From positions 1-12,300 of the forward strand of contig CANRKE010000035.1 of the NCBI GenBank assembly GCA_947631135.1: a stretch of 12,300 nucleotides of DNA. The letters are read 5' to 3'. The translations under genes were made by a program, and so were the position numbers. The number at the start of each line of letters is the position of its first letter. The first letter of the stretch is position 1. This document shows positions 1-6,543 of the stretch, piece after piece. Under the pieces are notes generated by a model. It saw only the letters and a program-made list of their open reading frames with translations, ran no database searches and had not been told where the DNA came from. The DNA is from an uncultured Bacilli bacterium (GTDB lineage: Bacteria; Bacillota_I; Bacilli_A; RF39; UBA660).

Positions 1-67
1 ATAATAAAAATAAGTGTAATATTCAATTACTTCTTTGTAATTATAATTAATTATTACATTTTTATAG

Positions 68-598
68 TACCAAAATGAATTACATATAAGTATTGATGGG
101 AAAGCAATTAAAAATGCTAGAGATAAAATTAATGTTGGAAATACTCCTTATATCGTTTCCGCATTTTTATCAGATATAGGCATTTCTATTGGACAAGTAA
201 AAGTTGATGATAAATCAAATGAAATACCTACTATTCCTGAATTAATTAAACTTTTAGATATTGAAGGTAAAATAATTACTATTGATGCAATTGATACTCA
301 AGAAGATATTTGCAATTTGATTACTAGTGATGAAAAAAAGGTGATTTTATTTTAAAAGTTAAAGATAATCAAAAAGATTTTATTACTTGTCGTATGATGT
401 TGATTACATATCAGATAAAAAAAATGGGAATCAGTAAAAGCTATTGGTAGAATTAAAGTTTATCGTGAGGAAAATGGTATAATTTCTAAAACTAAACATC
501 AATATATTTTAAGTAATACTTTTGACATTGAAACTTTCATTAAAGTAACTAGAGAACATTGGAATATAGAATGTTCTTTGCATTTTTCTCAATTTTAG
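68..598 (+). pseudogene. Degenerate ISAs1-family transposase remnant
   Basis: Remnant of a DDE transposase of the ISAs1 (H-repeat) family, recognised from family-typical stretches in order: ISIDGKAIK near 86-112, EIPTIPELIKLLDIEGK with the following ITIDAIDTQEDI (about 218-310), LKVKDNQKDF (352-381), and TREHWNIECSLH near the end (about 548-583). The reading frame breaks at least twice. The first frame stops at 353-355 and the sequence continues in another frame from 352. It shifts back around the run of eight A at 417-424, then ends at a TAG at 596-598. The N-terminal third and the C-terminal part after the E-x-x-LH segment are missing, so only about 175 of the usual 350-400 residues remain. 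No terminal inverted repeats or target duplication could be made out. It is the only plus-strand coding signal in the window and points toward the end of the Tad operon. Family call confident; exact borders are not. Confidence 0.85.
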
Positions 599-630
599 TT
601 TACGTCAAATTTTTATGCGATTACACTAAC

Positions 631-667
631 ATATAAAAACAAAGCATTGTAATATTATTACTTTGTT
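631..667 (-). terminator. Weak terminator after the Tad operon
   Basis: Inverted repeat AACAAAG (638-644) / CTTTGTT (661-667) with a 16-nt spacer that can itself fold (GTAAT/ATTAC). Read on the minus strand the second arm runs into TTTTTATAT, a U-rich tail. It lies about 20 nt beyond the tadC stop codon. The stem is short and AT-rich, so this is a modest call. Confidence 0.45.
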
Positions 668-688
668 AAATAATTTAATCAATTACTA

Positions 689-1390
689 TCAATAAAATAA
701 ACTAATTATAACAGGTGCAAGTATAAGCAAAAGTATTAATGGTATAAAGAATAATACTGATATTATACTTATTTTCATTGGTAATTTATTAATTTCTCCT
801 CTAATATTTTGCACTTTCTTTTCAGATAAGAAATCTATTTGATTATGTAATGTATCAATTATATTACCACCAAATAAACTAGCTTCACTTATATTTAATA
901 TTATATTATTAACACTATCTGATGGTATTCTACTTCGCATACTTTTTAGTGATTCATTTAATGTTTTACTATAATTCATTTCATTAACAGCAATCTTAAA
1001 TTCATTTGATAAATCAGAATTAATACTATTTGAAGTAATAATTATTGCTTGTCTTAAATCATTTCCAGATTCAACAGCAAGCGTTAAAACCTCAAAGAAT
1101 GTTACAGCATCATTTTCTATTACATTAGTTCTTTTCTTTATTCTATAATCAATACAAAAATAATATATTAAAAAGTAATATAGAATAGTTAAAAGTGGAG
1201 CAAGTAAATATCCATAATTTCTAAATATAAATAAAGATAAAATAAATATTAAAATAGAAGTAATCAATCTAAAATTAAGAAATGATATAGTAGATAATTT
1301 ATTATCAGAACCTAAAAGTTTAATTTTTTTATTTAGTTTATTAATAGAACTTTTAGTATAAATTCTTTTAGCTAAGAAAAAGTCTTTCAT
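689..1390 (-). CDS. tadC: TadC-like pilus assembly membrane protein (T2SSF domain)
   Basis: Second platform protein of a Tad-type system, an inner-membrane partner of TadB that would couple the CpaF ATPase to subunit extrusion. The 233-aa product has a basic N-terminus, a membrane pair at about residues 43-58 and 61-80, a T2SSF-type cytoplasmic helical domain at about 93-200, and a C-terminal hydrophobic span at about 206-230. The T2SSF hallmarks visible are TLAVESGNDLRQAI near 103-116 and SEASLFGGNIIDTL near 168-181, the latter being the family's G-x-x-L/I signature. The ATG at 1390 has a well-placed AGGTGA ribosome site in the short gap after tadB. It is the last gene of the six-gene leftward operon. 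At 233 aa it is shorter than canonical TadC (about 290-320 aa) but seems complete. TadB versus TadC is assigned by order and length; the T2SSF family call is firm. Confidence 0.8.
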   Translation of the reverse strand: MKDFFLAKRIYTKSSINKLNKKIKLLGSDNKLSTISFLNFRLITSILIFILSLFIFRNYGYLLAPLLTILYYFLIYYFCIDYRIKKRTNVIENDAVTFFEVLTLAVESGNDLRQAIIITSNSINSDLSNEFKIAVNEMNYSKTLNESLKSMRSRIPSDSVNNIILNISEASLFGGNIIDTLHNQIDFLSEKKVQNIRGEINKLPMKISIISVLFFIPLILLLILAPVIISLFY

Positions 1391-1401
1391 ATTAGTATCA
1401 C

Positions 1402-2412
1402 CTACCCTATATCTATTTTCATTACACTTTTAACTACAAAAATATATCCAATGTATAAAAGAATAATAATACCTAATATAATCAAACCTATAGTAGTATT
1501 TATTAGAGGTAGAAAATATCCTGGACTAAGTATGAAAATAATTAAAAATATAATAATTGGAGCAATAACTAAAGCTCTAAACATTAGTGATGCTTGTGAA
1601 GTTAAACTCTTTAATTCATTTTTTAGTTTTCTTCTAGTAAAGAATGATTTTTCAATTGATGAAAATACTTTTACTATATCACCACCAGTTTTATTAAGCA
1701 CTGTAAGACTAGATGCAATATATCTAGCATCAGCATTATCTATCCTATTACTAAATCTTTTAAATGTTTCATCCATCGATAATCCAAATGATAAATCTGT
1801 ATAAATTTTTTCAAATTCACGTTTAATTGGACCATCTAATTCATCTTTAACTATTGCGACTGCTTGAATAACTGTTCTACCACTTTTAAAAGCACTATTC
1901 ATTATTATAACAGCTTTTAACATATCATCAGATATTTGTCTTTTCTTTAATGAATTACTTATAAATAAATATATATCAACACTAAAATAACCAGCTAGTA
2001 TTACTACTAATAATTGAATAATACTTACATTTCTATATTGAAATATATCAAAAATTATTACAATACAAATAAGAAGTATAATAAGTAAAATTTTATTTGA
2101 AATATAATCCATTGGATTAACTATAGTATTATTAGTATCATTAAAAATATATTTATTGTATTTTTTACTTTTATTTTTTAATATATGACTTTTTGATAAA
2201 GATCTACTTATTTTTTTAACTAATTTTTTATATGAATAATAAAATTTATCAAATATACTTGTATATTCGCTATCTATGGAATCTATTGAGTATGCACTTA
2301 TCTTTTTTTCTAATTTAACTGCTCTAAGTATTCTTAACATATTATATATTAGGACGAACAAAATAAACATTAAAATTAATTGCAATATAAATATTTGAAC
2401 ATTAAATTCCAT
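1402..2412 (-). CDS. tadB: TadB-like pilus assembly membrane protein (T2SSF domain)
   Basis: Platform protein of the Tad secretion/pilus machine. The 336-aa product has an N-terminal membrane span (about 5-25), a basic Ser/Lys-rich cytoplasmic linker (about 56-92), a membrane pair (about 106-126 and 130-152), a T2SSF helical domain (about 163-270) and two C-terminal spans (about 279-300 and 305-328). T2SSF signatures visible are NSAFKSGRTVIQAV (172-185), FGLSMDETFKRF (209-220) and LNKTGGDIVKVF (239-250). I chose the ATG at 2412, not the in-frame ATG at 2421, because AAAGGA sits 8 nt upstream of 2412 and would abut the upstream codon. It follows the CpaF stop codon by 14 nt and precedes tadC by 11 nt, typical of tad operons where ATPase, TadB and TadC are adjacent. 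Family call is firm. Confidence 0.85.
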   Translation of the reverse strand: MEFNVQIFILQLILMFILFVLIYNMLRILRAVKLEKKISAYSIDSIDSEYTSIFDKFYYSYKKLVKKISRSLSKSHILKNKSKKYNKYIFNDTNNTIVNPMDYISNKILLIILLICIVIIFDIFQYRNVSIIQLLVVILAGYFSVDIYLFISNSLKKRQISDDMLKAVIIMNSAFKSGRTVIQAVAIVKDELDGPIKREFEKIYTDLSFGLSMDETFKRFSNRIDNADARYIASSLTVLNKTGGDIVKVFSSIEKSFFTRRKLKNELKSLTSQASLMFRALVIAPIIIFLIIFILSPGYFLPLINTTIGLIILGIIILLYIGYIFVVKSVMKIDIG

Positions 2413-2426
2413 AGTATACATCCTTT

Positions 2427-3755
2427 CTATCTCAAAAATATATCATCAATACTATCAATACCATGAGATTTTATTATACCAAATACACTTGGTCTACGTT
2501 TATACAGTATAAATTCACCATCAACTTCTCCATTTTTAGTAAGTCCAAGTTGTCTAAATGAAAATATTTCTTTAAGTTGTATAATTCCATCTTTTATACC
2601 AGCAATTTCTGATATTGATGTTATTTTTCTTCTACCATCACTTAATCTATCTATATGAACGACTAAATTAATAGCATTTGAAATATATTCTCTTATCGCA
2701 CTTACAGGAAGATCCATTCCAGCCATTAAAACCATTGATTCAAGTCTATTTAAAGCATCTATATTTGAATTAGCATGCAAAGTTGTAAGGGAACCATCAT
2801 GACCAGTATTCATAGCTTGAAGCATATCAAAAGCTTCCATACCACGAACTTCACCAACTATTATCCTATCTGGCCTCATTCTAAGTGAATTTCTAACTAA
2901 ATCCCTTATTGTAATTTCACTTTGTGTTTTATAATTAGAATTTCTTGTTTCCAAACTTATTACATGATTTTGTAATAACTTAAGTTCAGCAGCATCTTCA
3001 ATGGTAATAATTCTTTCATCATCTTCAATAAATGATGATAATATATTAAGAAGTGTTGTTTTACCTGCACCAGTACCTCCACATATTATTATGTTAAGTC
3101 GTGCAAGAACACATGCTTCTAAGAATCTAGCCATATAAGGTGTTAAAGTACCATTCCTTAAAAAGTCCTCTATTGTTGATGTATCCTTTTTAAATTTTCT
3201 TATTGTTAATACTGGTCCTTTAATTGATAATGGTGGAATAATTGCATTTATTCTTTCTCCACTAGGTAATCTTGAGTCAACCATAGGATTAGATGTATCT
3301 ATTGTTCTACCAAGTGGTTGTATCATTCTTTGTATAGTTCTTAAAATATGATCATTATTTATAAATGATACACTTTCATCTTTTACAACATTACCATTTA
3401 TTTCTATATATATTTCATCAGGTGCATTTACCATAATTTCGGATATATCCTCATCACTTAAAAGTTCTGTTATTGGACCATATCCATTTATTTCATTTTC
3501 AATTAATGTATATATATGAGTACGTGCTAAATTTGATATATCATAACCTTCTAGTGTAGTATCTATTATTTCATCTATATATTCTTTTAATAGTTTATCT
3601 TTAGGTATTTTATTATCTATTATATTTTGTATTATTATATTTCTTAAATTATCTAATAAGTTTTTATTTGGAAATATCTCATAATCAGTAAGTACACTAG
3701 TCTTGTTATTGCCTACTTTTATATCAAATGCTTTAGTAAGACTTTTCTTTCCCAT
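2427..3755 (-). CDS. cpaF: CpaF/TadA-family secretion ATPase
   Basis: Hexameric cytoplasmic ATPase of the VirB11/CpaF branch of type II/IV secretion ATPases; powers pilus subunit assembly through TadB and TadC. In the 442-aa product an N-terminal helical domain (about 30-115, with NEINGYGPITELL at 87-99 and ISEIMVNAPDEIYIE at 104-118) is followed by the RecA-like core: RLPSGERINAIIPP (162-175), Walker A GGTGAGKTT (226-234), Asp box TIEDAAEL (251-258), Walker B RIIVGEVRG (297-305) and His box GHDGSLTTLHANS (318-330). All catalytic motifs are intact and the length is typical. A longer frame starts at a GTG at 3764, but that GTG is inside the ribosome site AAGGTGAT (3760-3767), so the ATG at 3755 is the start. 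Fourth gene of the operon. Very confident. Confidence 0.95.
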   Translation of the reverse strand: MGKKSLTKAFDIKVGNNKTSVLTDYEIFPNKNLLDNLRNIIIQNIIDNKIPKDKLLKEYIDEIIDTTLEGYDISNLARTHIYTLIENEINGYGPITELLSDEDISEIMVNAPDEIYIEINGNVVKDESVSFINNDHILRTIQRMIQPLGRTIDTSNPMVDSRLPSGERINAIIPPLSIKGPVLTIRKFKKDTSTIEDFLRNGTLTPYMARFLEACVLARLNIIICGGTGAGKTTLLNILSSFIEDDERIITIEDAAELKLLQNHVISLETRNSNYKTQSEITIRDLVRNSLRMRPDRIIVGEVRGMEAFDMLQAMNTGHDGSLTTLHANSNIDALNRLESMVLMAGMDLPVSAIREYISNAINLVVHIDRLSDGRRKITSISEIAGIKDGIIQLKEIFSFRQLGLTKNGEVDGEFILYKRRPSVFGIIKSHGIDSIDDIFLR

Positions 3756-3759
3756 ATAT

Positions 3760-3767
3760 ATCACCTT
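3760..3767 (-). promoter_or_regulatory. Ribosome binding site that fixes the cpaF start
   Basis: AAGGTGAT lies 4 nt before the ATG at 3755. It contains the in-frame GTG at 3762-3764 that would give a longer protein, so that GTG cannot be the start. The same GGTGAT core with a 3-4 nt spacer precedes the TadZ gene and the 48-aa gene, matching the 3' half of the extended anti-SD complement GGAGGTGAT. Confidence 0.8.
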
Positions 3768-3768
3768 C

Positions 3769-4527
3769 TTATTCTTTTATTAAATCATTAGCCATTTTAA
3801 TCATATTATTAACATCTGTCTTTTTAGATTTTTGTATTTTTTTATCTAATATTAATATTTTACCATCCATAACATAGTTATCAATATTTCTAAAGTAAAA
3901 GTTTTTACTTATAGTATAATCTATATTAGATTTAATTATATTCTTAATTTCATATAAACTAAAATATTCTTTATGTAATGAATTAGAATTATTAAGTAAT
4001 ACTTTATAATTATCTATTTCATTATCTTTAAATATAGATATAATTGATTTAGTATTTTTAAGATCAATTGGATCATTTGTAACTATAAATAAATTTTTAT
4101 ATACTCTATCCATTATAGTAAGATTCATATTTGATAATGCATGTGTTGTATCAATTAATATAACATCGTATGCTAGTTCTAAATTATATAATATTAAATC
4201 AATATATTTAGGATCTATTTTAAATGATAATCTAGGATCTTTAGGTGCAGAAATAATATCTATATTTTCATTATACCTAGTTATATATTCACTAATATTT
4301 TTAAAACTATTATTCATCATATCATAACAAACATTATATAAGTTTTTCTTAGGTTCTATGTTTAGAGATAGGGCTATTCCTCCACCACCTAAATCAAGGT
4401 CAAGTATTATACATTTTTTATTTAATAAATTATATGCACCAGCTAAATTTAGAGTAGTAATTGTTTTACCAACTCCACCTTTCATACTAGTTATACATAT
4501 ACTTTTGCCTTTTTTTATCTTTGGCAT
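3769..4527 (-). CDS. tadZ: MinD/ParA-type ATPase, TadZ/CpaE-like
   Basis: P-loop ATPase of the SIMIBI (MinD/ParA) class. In Tad systems the TadZ/CpaE proteins localise the machinery in the cell. The 252-aa product shows the deviant Walker A KGGVGKT (16-22) in the context CITSMKGGVGKTITTLNLA, the second motif LDLDLGGGG (42-50), the Walker B-like VILIDTTHA (122-130) and FIVTNDPIDLKN (147-158). There is no receiver-like domain ahead of the P-loop, unlike full-length CpaE/TadZ (about 370-500 aa), so it resembles the short Gram-positive form. The longest frame would begin at a TTG at 4539. I prefer the ATG at 4527, which has GGGTGAT 3 nt upstream. The preceding gene's TGA stop lies within that ribosome site, suggesting coupled translation. 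TadZ role is inferred from position next to cpaF; the ATPase class is certain. Confidence 0.8.
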   Translation of the reverse strand: MPKIKKGKSICITSMKGGVGKTITTLNLAGAYNLLNKKCIILDLDLGGGGIALSLNIEPKKNLYNVCYDMMNNSFKNISEYITRYNENIDIISAPKDPRLSFKIDPKYIDLILYNLELAYDVILIDTTHALSNMNLTIMDRVYKNLFIVTNDPIDLKNTKSIISIFKDNEIDNYKVLLNNSNSLHKEYFSLYEIKNIIKSNIDYTISKNFYFRNIDNYVMDGKILILDKKIQKSKKTDVNNMIKMANDLIKE

Positions 4528-4531
4528 AATA

Positions 4532-4882
4532 TCACCCAACCTTTTTTAATTTGTTCTCTTTATATTGATATATAGAATTTATTTCATATCTATTTTTATT
4601 TAATACACCCATAATTATTACATCTATATTTTTAGTAAGTTTTATTGTATTATTTTTTCTATCTATTTCTATATTTGTAATATCATTATCATTTTTTCTA
4701 ATCAATCTTTCTATTTCACTATCATTCTTATCAAAATAATTTTCAATTATTAAAGAATTTATATTATCTAATTTATTTTTTTCGTAATATAATCTAGATG
4801 CATCTGTTACAAACACAAACATTATTATAATAAGGGGAATAAATATTACAAATAATACTAGTGATTGTCCTTTATTATTCAT
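4532..4882 (-). CDS. TadE-like prepilin-like protein lacking Glu+5
   Basis: Small bitopic protein with a class III/IV prepilin-like N-terminus: MNNKGQ, then hydrophobic residues 7-26, then a polar C-terminal region. By homology of layout it is a minor pseudopilin or tip protein (TadE/TadF/TadG type) exported and assembled by the Tad machine. Cleavage would be after Gly5. The residue at mature +5, normally Glu, is Leu10 here (GQSLVLF). It is evidently a paralogue of the upstream gene: both share MNNKGQ, the membrane span, Y-x-K-NKL after it (33-38) and a C-terminal VL..Y-x-I pattern. It overlaps the upstream gene by 8 nt (ATGAATAA) and ends in TGA inside the next gene's ribosome site. Length 116 aa. 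The alternative is a non-cleaved membrane subunit. Confidence 0.7.
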   Translation of the reverse strand: MNNKGQSLVLFVIFIPLIIIMFVFVTDASRLYYEKNKLDNINSLIIENYFDKNDSEIERLIRKNDNDITNIEIDRKNNTIKLTKNIDVIIMGVLNKNRYEINSIYQYKENKLKKVG

Positions 4883-5219
4883 ATATTACTCTTGTTACAC
4901 TTATCTTATATGGACTTTTTAATACGATATTCAATCCTGGTGTTATGATATTTTGATATGTATATAATTCTATTGTTTTATAATCACTTTCATTAATTAC
5001 CTTATATTTTATTTTATTAATATTAGATACATCATTTAAATATTTATTTATTTTACTATCATCATCATTTTTAATCATTAATGTAACATCATTTAATTTA
5101 GATTCTAACTTATTTTTATTATAAAATATAAATCCAAAATCAATAAGTGCAAATAAAACCATTATAATTATAGGAATTACAATAATAAATTCCATTAATG
5201 CCTGTCCCTTATTATTCAT
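4875..5219 (-). CDS. TadE-like prepilin-like protein
   Basis: First gene of the Tad operon, 114 aa. The N-terminus MNNKGQALMEFIIVIP is the classic TadE/prepilin pattern: a short basic leader ending in Gly5, then a hydrophobic helix (about 8-33) with Glu10 at mature position +5, the residue normally required for cleavage and assembly. A polar, Lys/Asp/Asn-rich domain of about 80 residues follows. In known Tad systems TadE is a minor pseudopilin. Here no Flp-type pilin precedes it, so it could be the principal fibre subunit (inference). The ATG at 5219 is preceded by AGGGGTGG 4 nt upstream and sits about 23 nt after the predicted transcription start. It overlaps the next gene by 8 nt. TadE family call is good; role as major or minor subunit is open. 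Confidence 0.8.
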   Translation of the reverse strand: MNNKGQALMEFIIVIPIIIMVLFALIDFGFIFYNKNKLESKLNDVTLMIKNDDDSKINKYLNDVSNINKIKYKVINESDYKTIELYTYQNIITPGLNIVLKSPYKISVTRVIYE

Positions 5220-5248
5220 AATGCCACCCCTATTTTTTTACATTTAAT

Positions 5249-5277
5249 ATTATATCAAATTTTGTATGTTAAGTAAA
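5249..5277 (-). promoter_or_regulatory. SigA-type promoter of the Tad operon
   Basis: Minus strand: TTTACT (-35, 5272-5277), 17-bp spacer, TATAAT (-10, 5249-5254), with TG one base before the -10 (extended -10). Predicted start about 5242, giving a leader of about 22 nt to the first ATG. Confidence 0.8.
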
Positions 5278-5290
5278 TATTATTTCCAAA

Positions 5291-5333
5291 TAAAAATAAA
5301 ACTTCCAAATATAAATTATTAATATTTGAAAGT
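5291..5333 (-). terminator. Intrinsic terminator of the 5340-6419 gene
   Basis: Arms 5301-5312 and 5322-5333 form 12 bp with a single G-U pair on the minus-strand RNA and a 9-nt loop. They are followed by TTTTATTTTTATTT, a clear U tract. It begins 7 nt after the stop codon, and the Tad promoter follows directly. Confidence 0.8.
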
Positions 5334-5339
5334 AATATA

Positions 5340-6419
5340 TTATTTATATGTTAATTTCTTTTTTATTATATTAGTATTATCTAAATTGTTTAAAGCATTT
5401 AAATAACTATTATATATTTCATCAATATATTTAGGATCTATTTTTTGATATTCTTCTATTAAATGCTTAATCTTTGATTCCATTTTATTTAACTCATGTA
5501 ATAAATATTGCAATTTATATTGATTACTAGTAATATTATCAACTTGTGTATTATTAGATAATATATTTGTTAAATCAACATTTTGAAATAAATCATGAAT
5601 CATATATTTATCTAAATATTCCTTCATCTCAGTTGTATAAAAATTTCCATTATATTTATAATCTTTTGTATGAAATCTTATTCCTGATACTAATCCACGT
5701 TTTGCAACAAGAGTCTTAGTTTTATCATCTATTAACCACTCAACAGGTGATACTTTTATCCAAACATAATTTCCATTACGATATTTTTTACCATTAGATA
5801 ATTCAAATTTTGAATATGAATTATTTTGTATTCTAATATATTTTTGATTATTATATTCATATTCATTATATGTTATCTTCTCAAAAGATTGTTCAAAATC
5901 AAATGAACCAGTTCTATCAAATGTATAAGTGCTATCTGTTTTTTTTAAATTATGTTTACGATATTGCATTTCTAAAAAATTCTGAATATTTTTATCAGGT
6001 ACATATTGTGTATATTCTCCAAATAAAACTTCTTCTGTACCATTAAATCCTTTATATCTATTTGCAGTAATTTTGTTAAAAATATCAGGGGATAATTTTA
6101 ACACTGGGCGAATAGCTCCATTACGTAAATAACGTCTAAGTCCGTAACATCTTGAACCATCACTAAAAACACCACGAATATTTCCATTACCGTCTGAACA
6201 GCGAGTATAACACCAACCAGCTCTTCCTTTCAAAGTATCATCTTCAGGATCATGATAATTATAACGATCATCTATATATCCACCTGTTAATATTACTAAA
6301 TCAGTAACTGCAGATATTGTTCCATATTTTTTTAATACTTCTAATTTACCATTACCATCTTTATCACCAAATACTTCTTCTTCAGAAAGTAGGGTTAATT
6401 CCATTTCAGCATTATTCAT
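5340..6419 (-). CDS. Uncharacterised protein with DUF6273-like modules
   Basis: Function unknown; 359 aa. No signal peptide or membrane span is visible, so it is predicted to be cytoplasmic or to leave by another route. Two modules can be seen. Residues about 33-112 contain WCYTRCSDGNGNIRG (69-83) and YGLRRYLRNGAIRPVLKLS (92-110), which resemble the 'WLRSPG...YGVRPAL-L' hallmark of DUF6273-like domains. Residues about 215-280 contain YVWIKVSPVEWLIDDKTK (218-235), GLVSGIRF (242-249) and a YNGNFYTTEMKEYLDKYM stretch, a pattern I associate with uncharacterised proteins of gut Firmicutes. A Lys/Glu-rich, probably helical or coiled-coil tail covers about 300-345. It is a single-gene unit with its own consensus promoter, TAGGAG ribosome site (9-nt spacer) and terminator, between the Tad operon and the surface-protein gene. 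The domain link is from memory of motifs, not a search. Confidence 0.6.
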   Translation of the reverse strand: MNNAEMELTLLSEEEVFGDKDGNGKLEVLKKYGTISAVTDLVILTGGYIDDRYNYHDPEDDTLKGRAGWCYTRCSDGNGNIRGVFSDGSRCYGLRRYLRNGAIRPVLKLSPDIFNKITANRYKGFNGTEEVLFGEYTQYVPDKNIQNFLEMQYRKHNLKKTDSTYTFDRTGSFDFEQSFEKITYNEYEYNNQKYIRIQNNSYSKFELSNGKKYRNGNYVWIKVSPVEWLIDDKTKTLVAKRGLVSGIRFHTKDYKYNGNFYTTEMKEYLDKYMIHDLFQNVDLTNILSNNTQVDNITSNQYKLQYLLHELNKMESKIKHLIEEYQKIDPKYIDEIYNSYLNALNNLDNTNIIKKKLTYK

Positions 6420-6443
6420 TTATAACATCTCCTAGCTCATAAT

Positions 6444-6472
6444 ATTCTAATAAATTTAAAATTATATGTCAA
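6444..6472 (-). promoter_or_regulatory. SigA-type promoter of the 5340-6419 gene
   Basis: Minus strand: TTGACA (-35, 6467-6472, perfect), 17-bp spacer, TAGAAT (-10, 6444-6449). Predicted start about 6437; the ATG at 6419 follows with TAGGAG at 6429-6434. It begins just past the terminator of the upstream surface-protein gene. Confidence 0.85.
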
Positions 6473-6479
6473 TAATAAT

Positions 6480-6520
6480 AAAATAAAAAAATGAAAATAA
6501 TCAAATATTATTCATTTTTT
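6480..6520 (-). terminator. Intrinsic terminator of the surface-protein gene
   Basis: Perfect 10-bp inverted repeat AAAAAATGAA / TTCATTTTTT (arms 6486-6495 and 6511-6520, 15-nt loop). On the minus strand it continues into TATTTTATT. It lies about 25 nt after the stop codon. The stem is A-T rich but the U tract is long. Confidence 0.65.
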
Positions 6521-6543
6521 ATAATGTATAAAATTTATTTAAA

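Noticed and set aside
4532..4534. Possible alternative genetic code (TGA = Trp), as in Mollicutes
   Set aside because: Trp codons in the RecD2 and DUF6273-like genes are TGG, and the second TadE-like gene ends sensibly at a TGA inside the next ribosome site.
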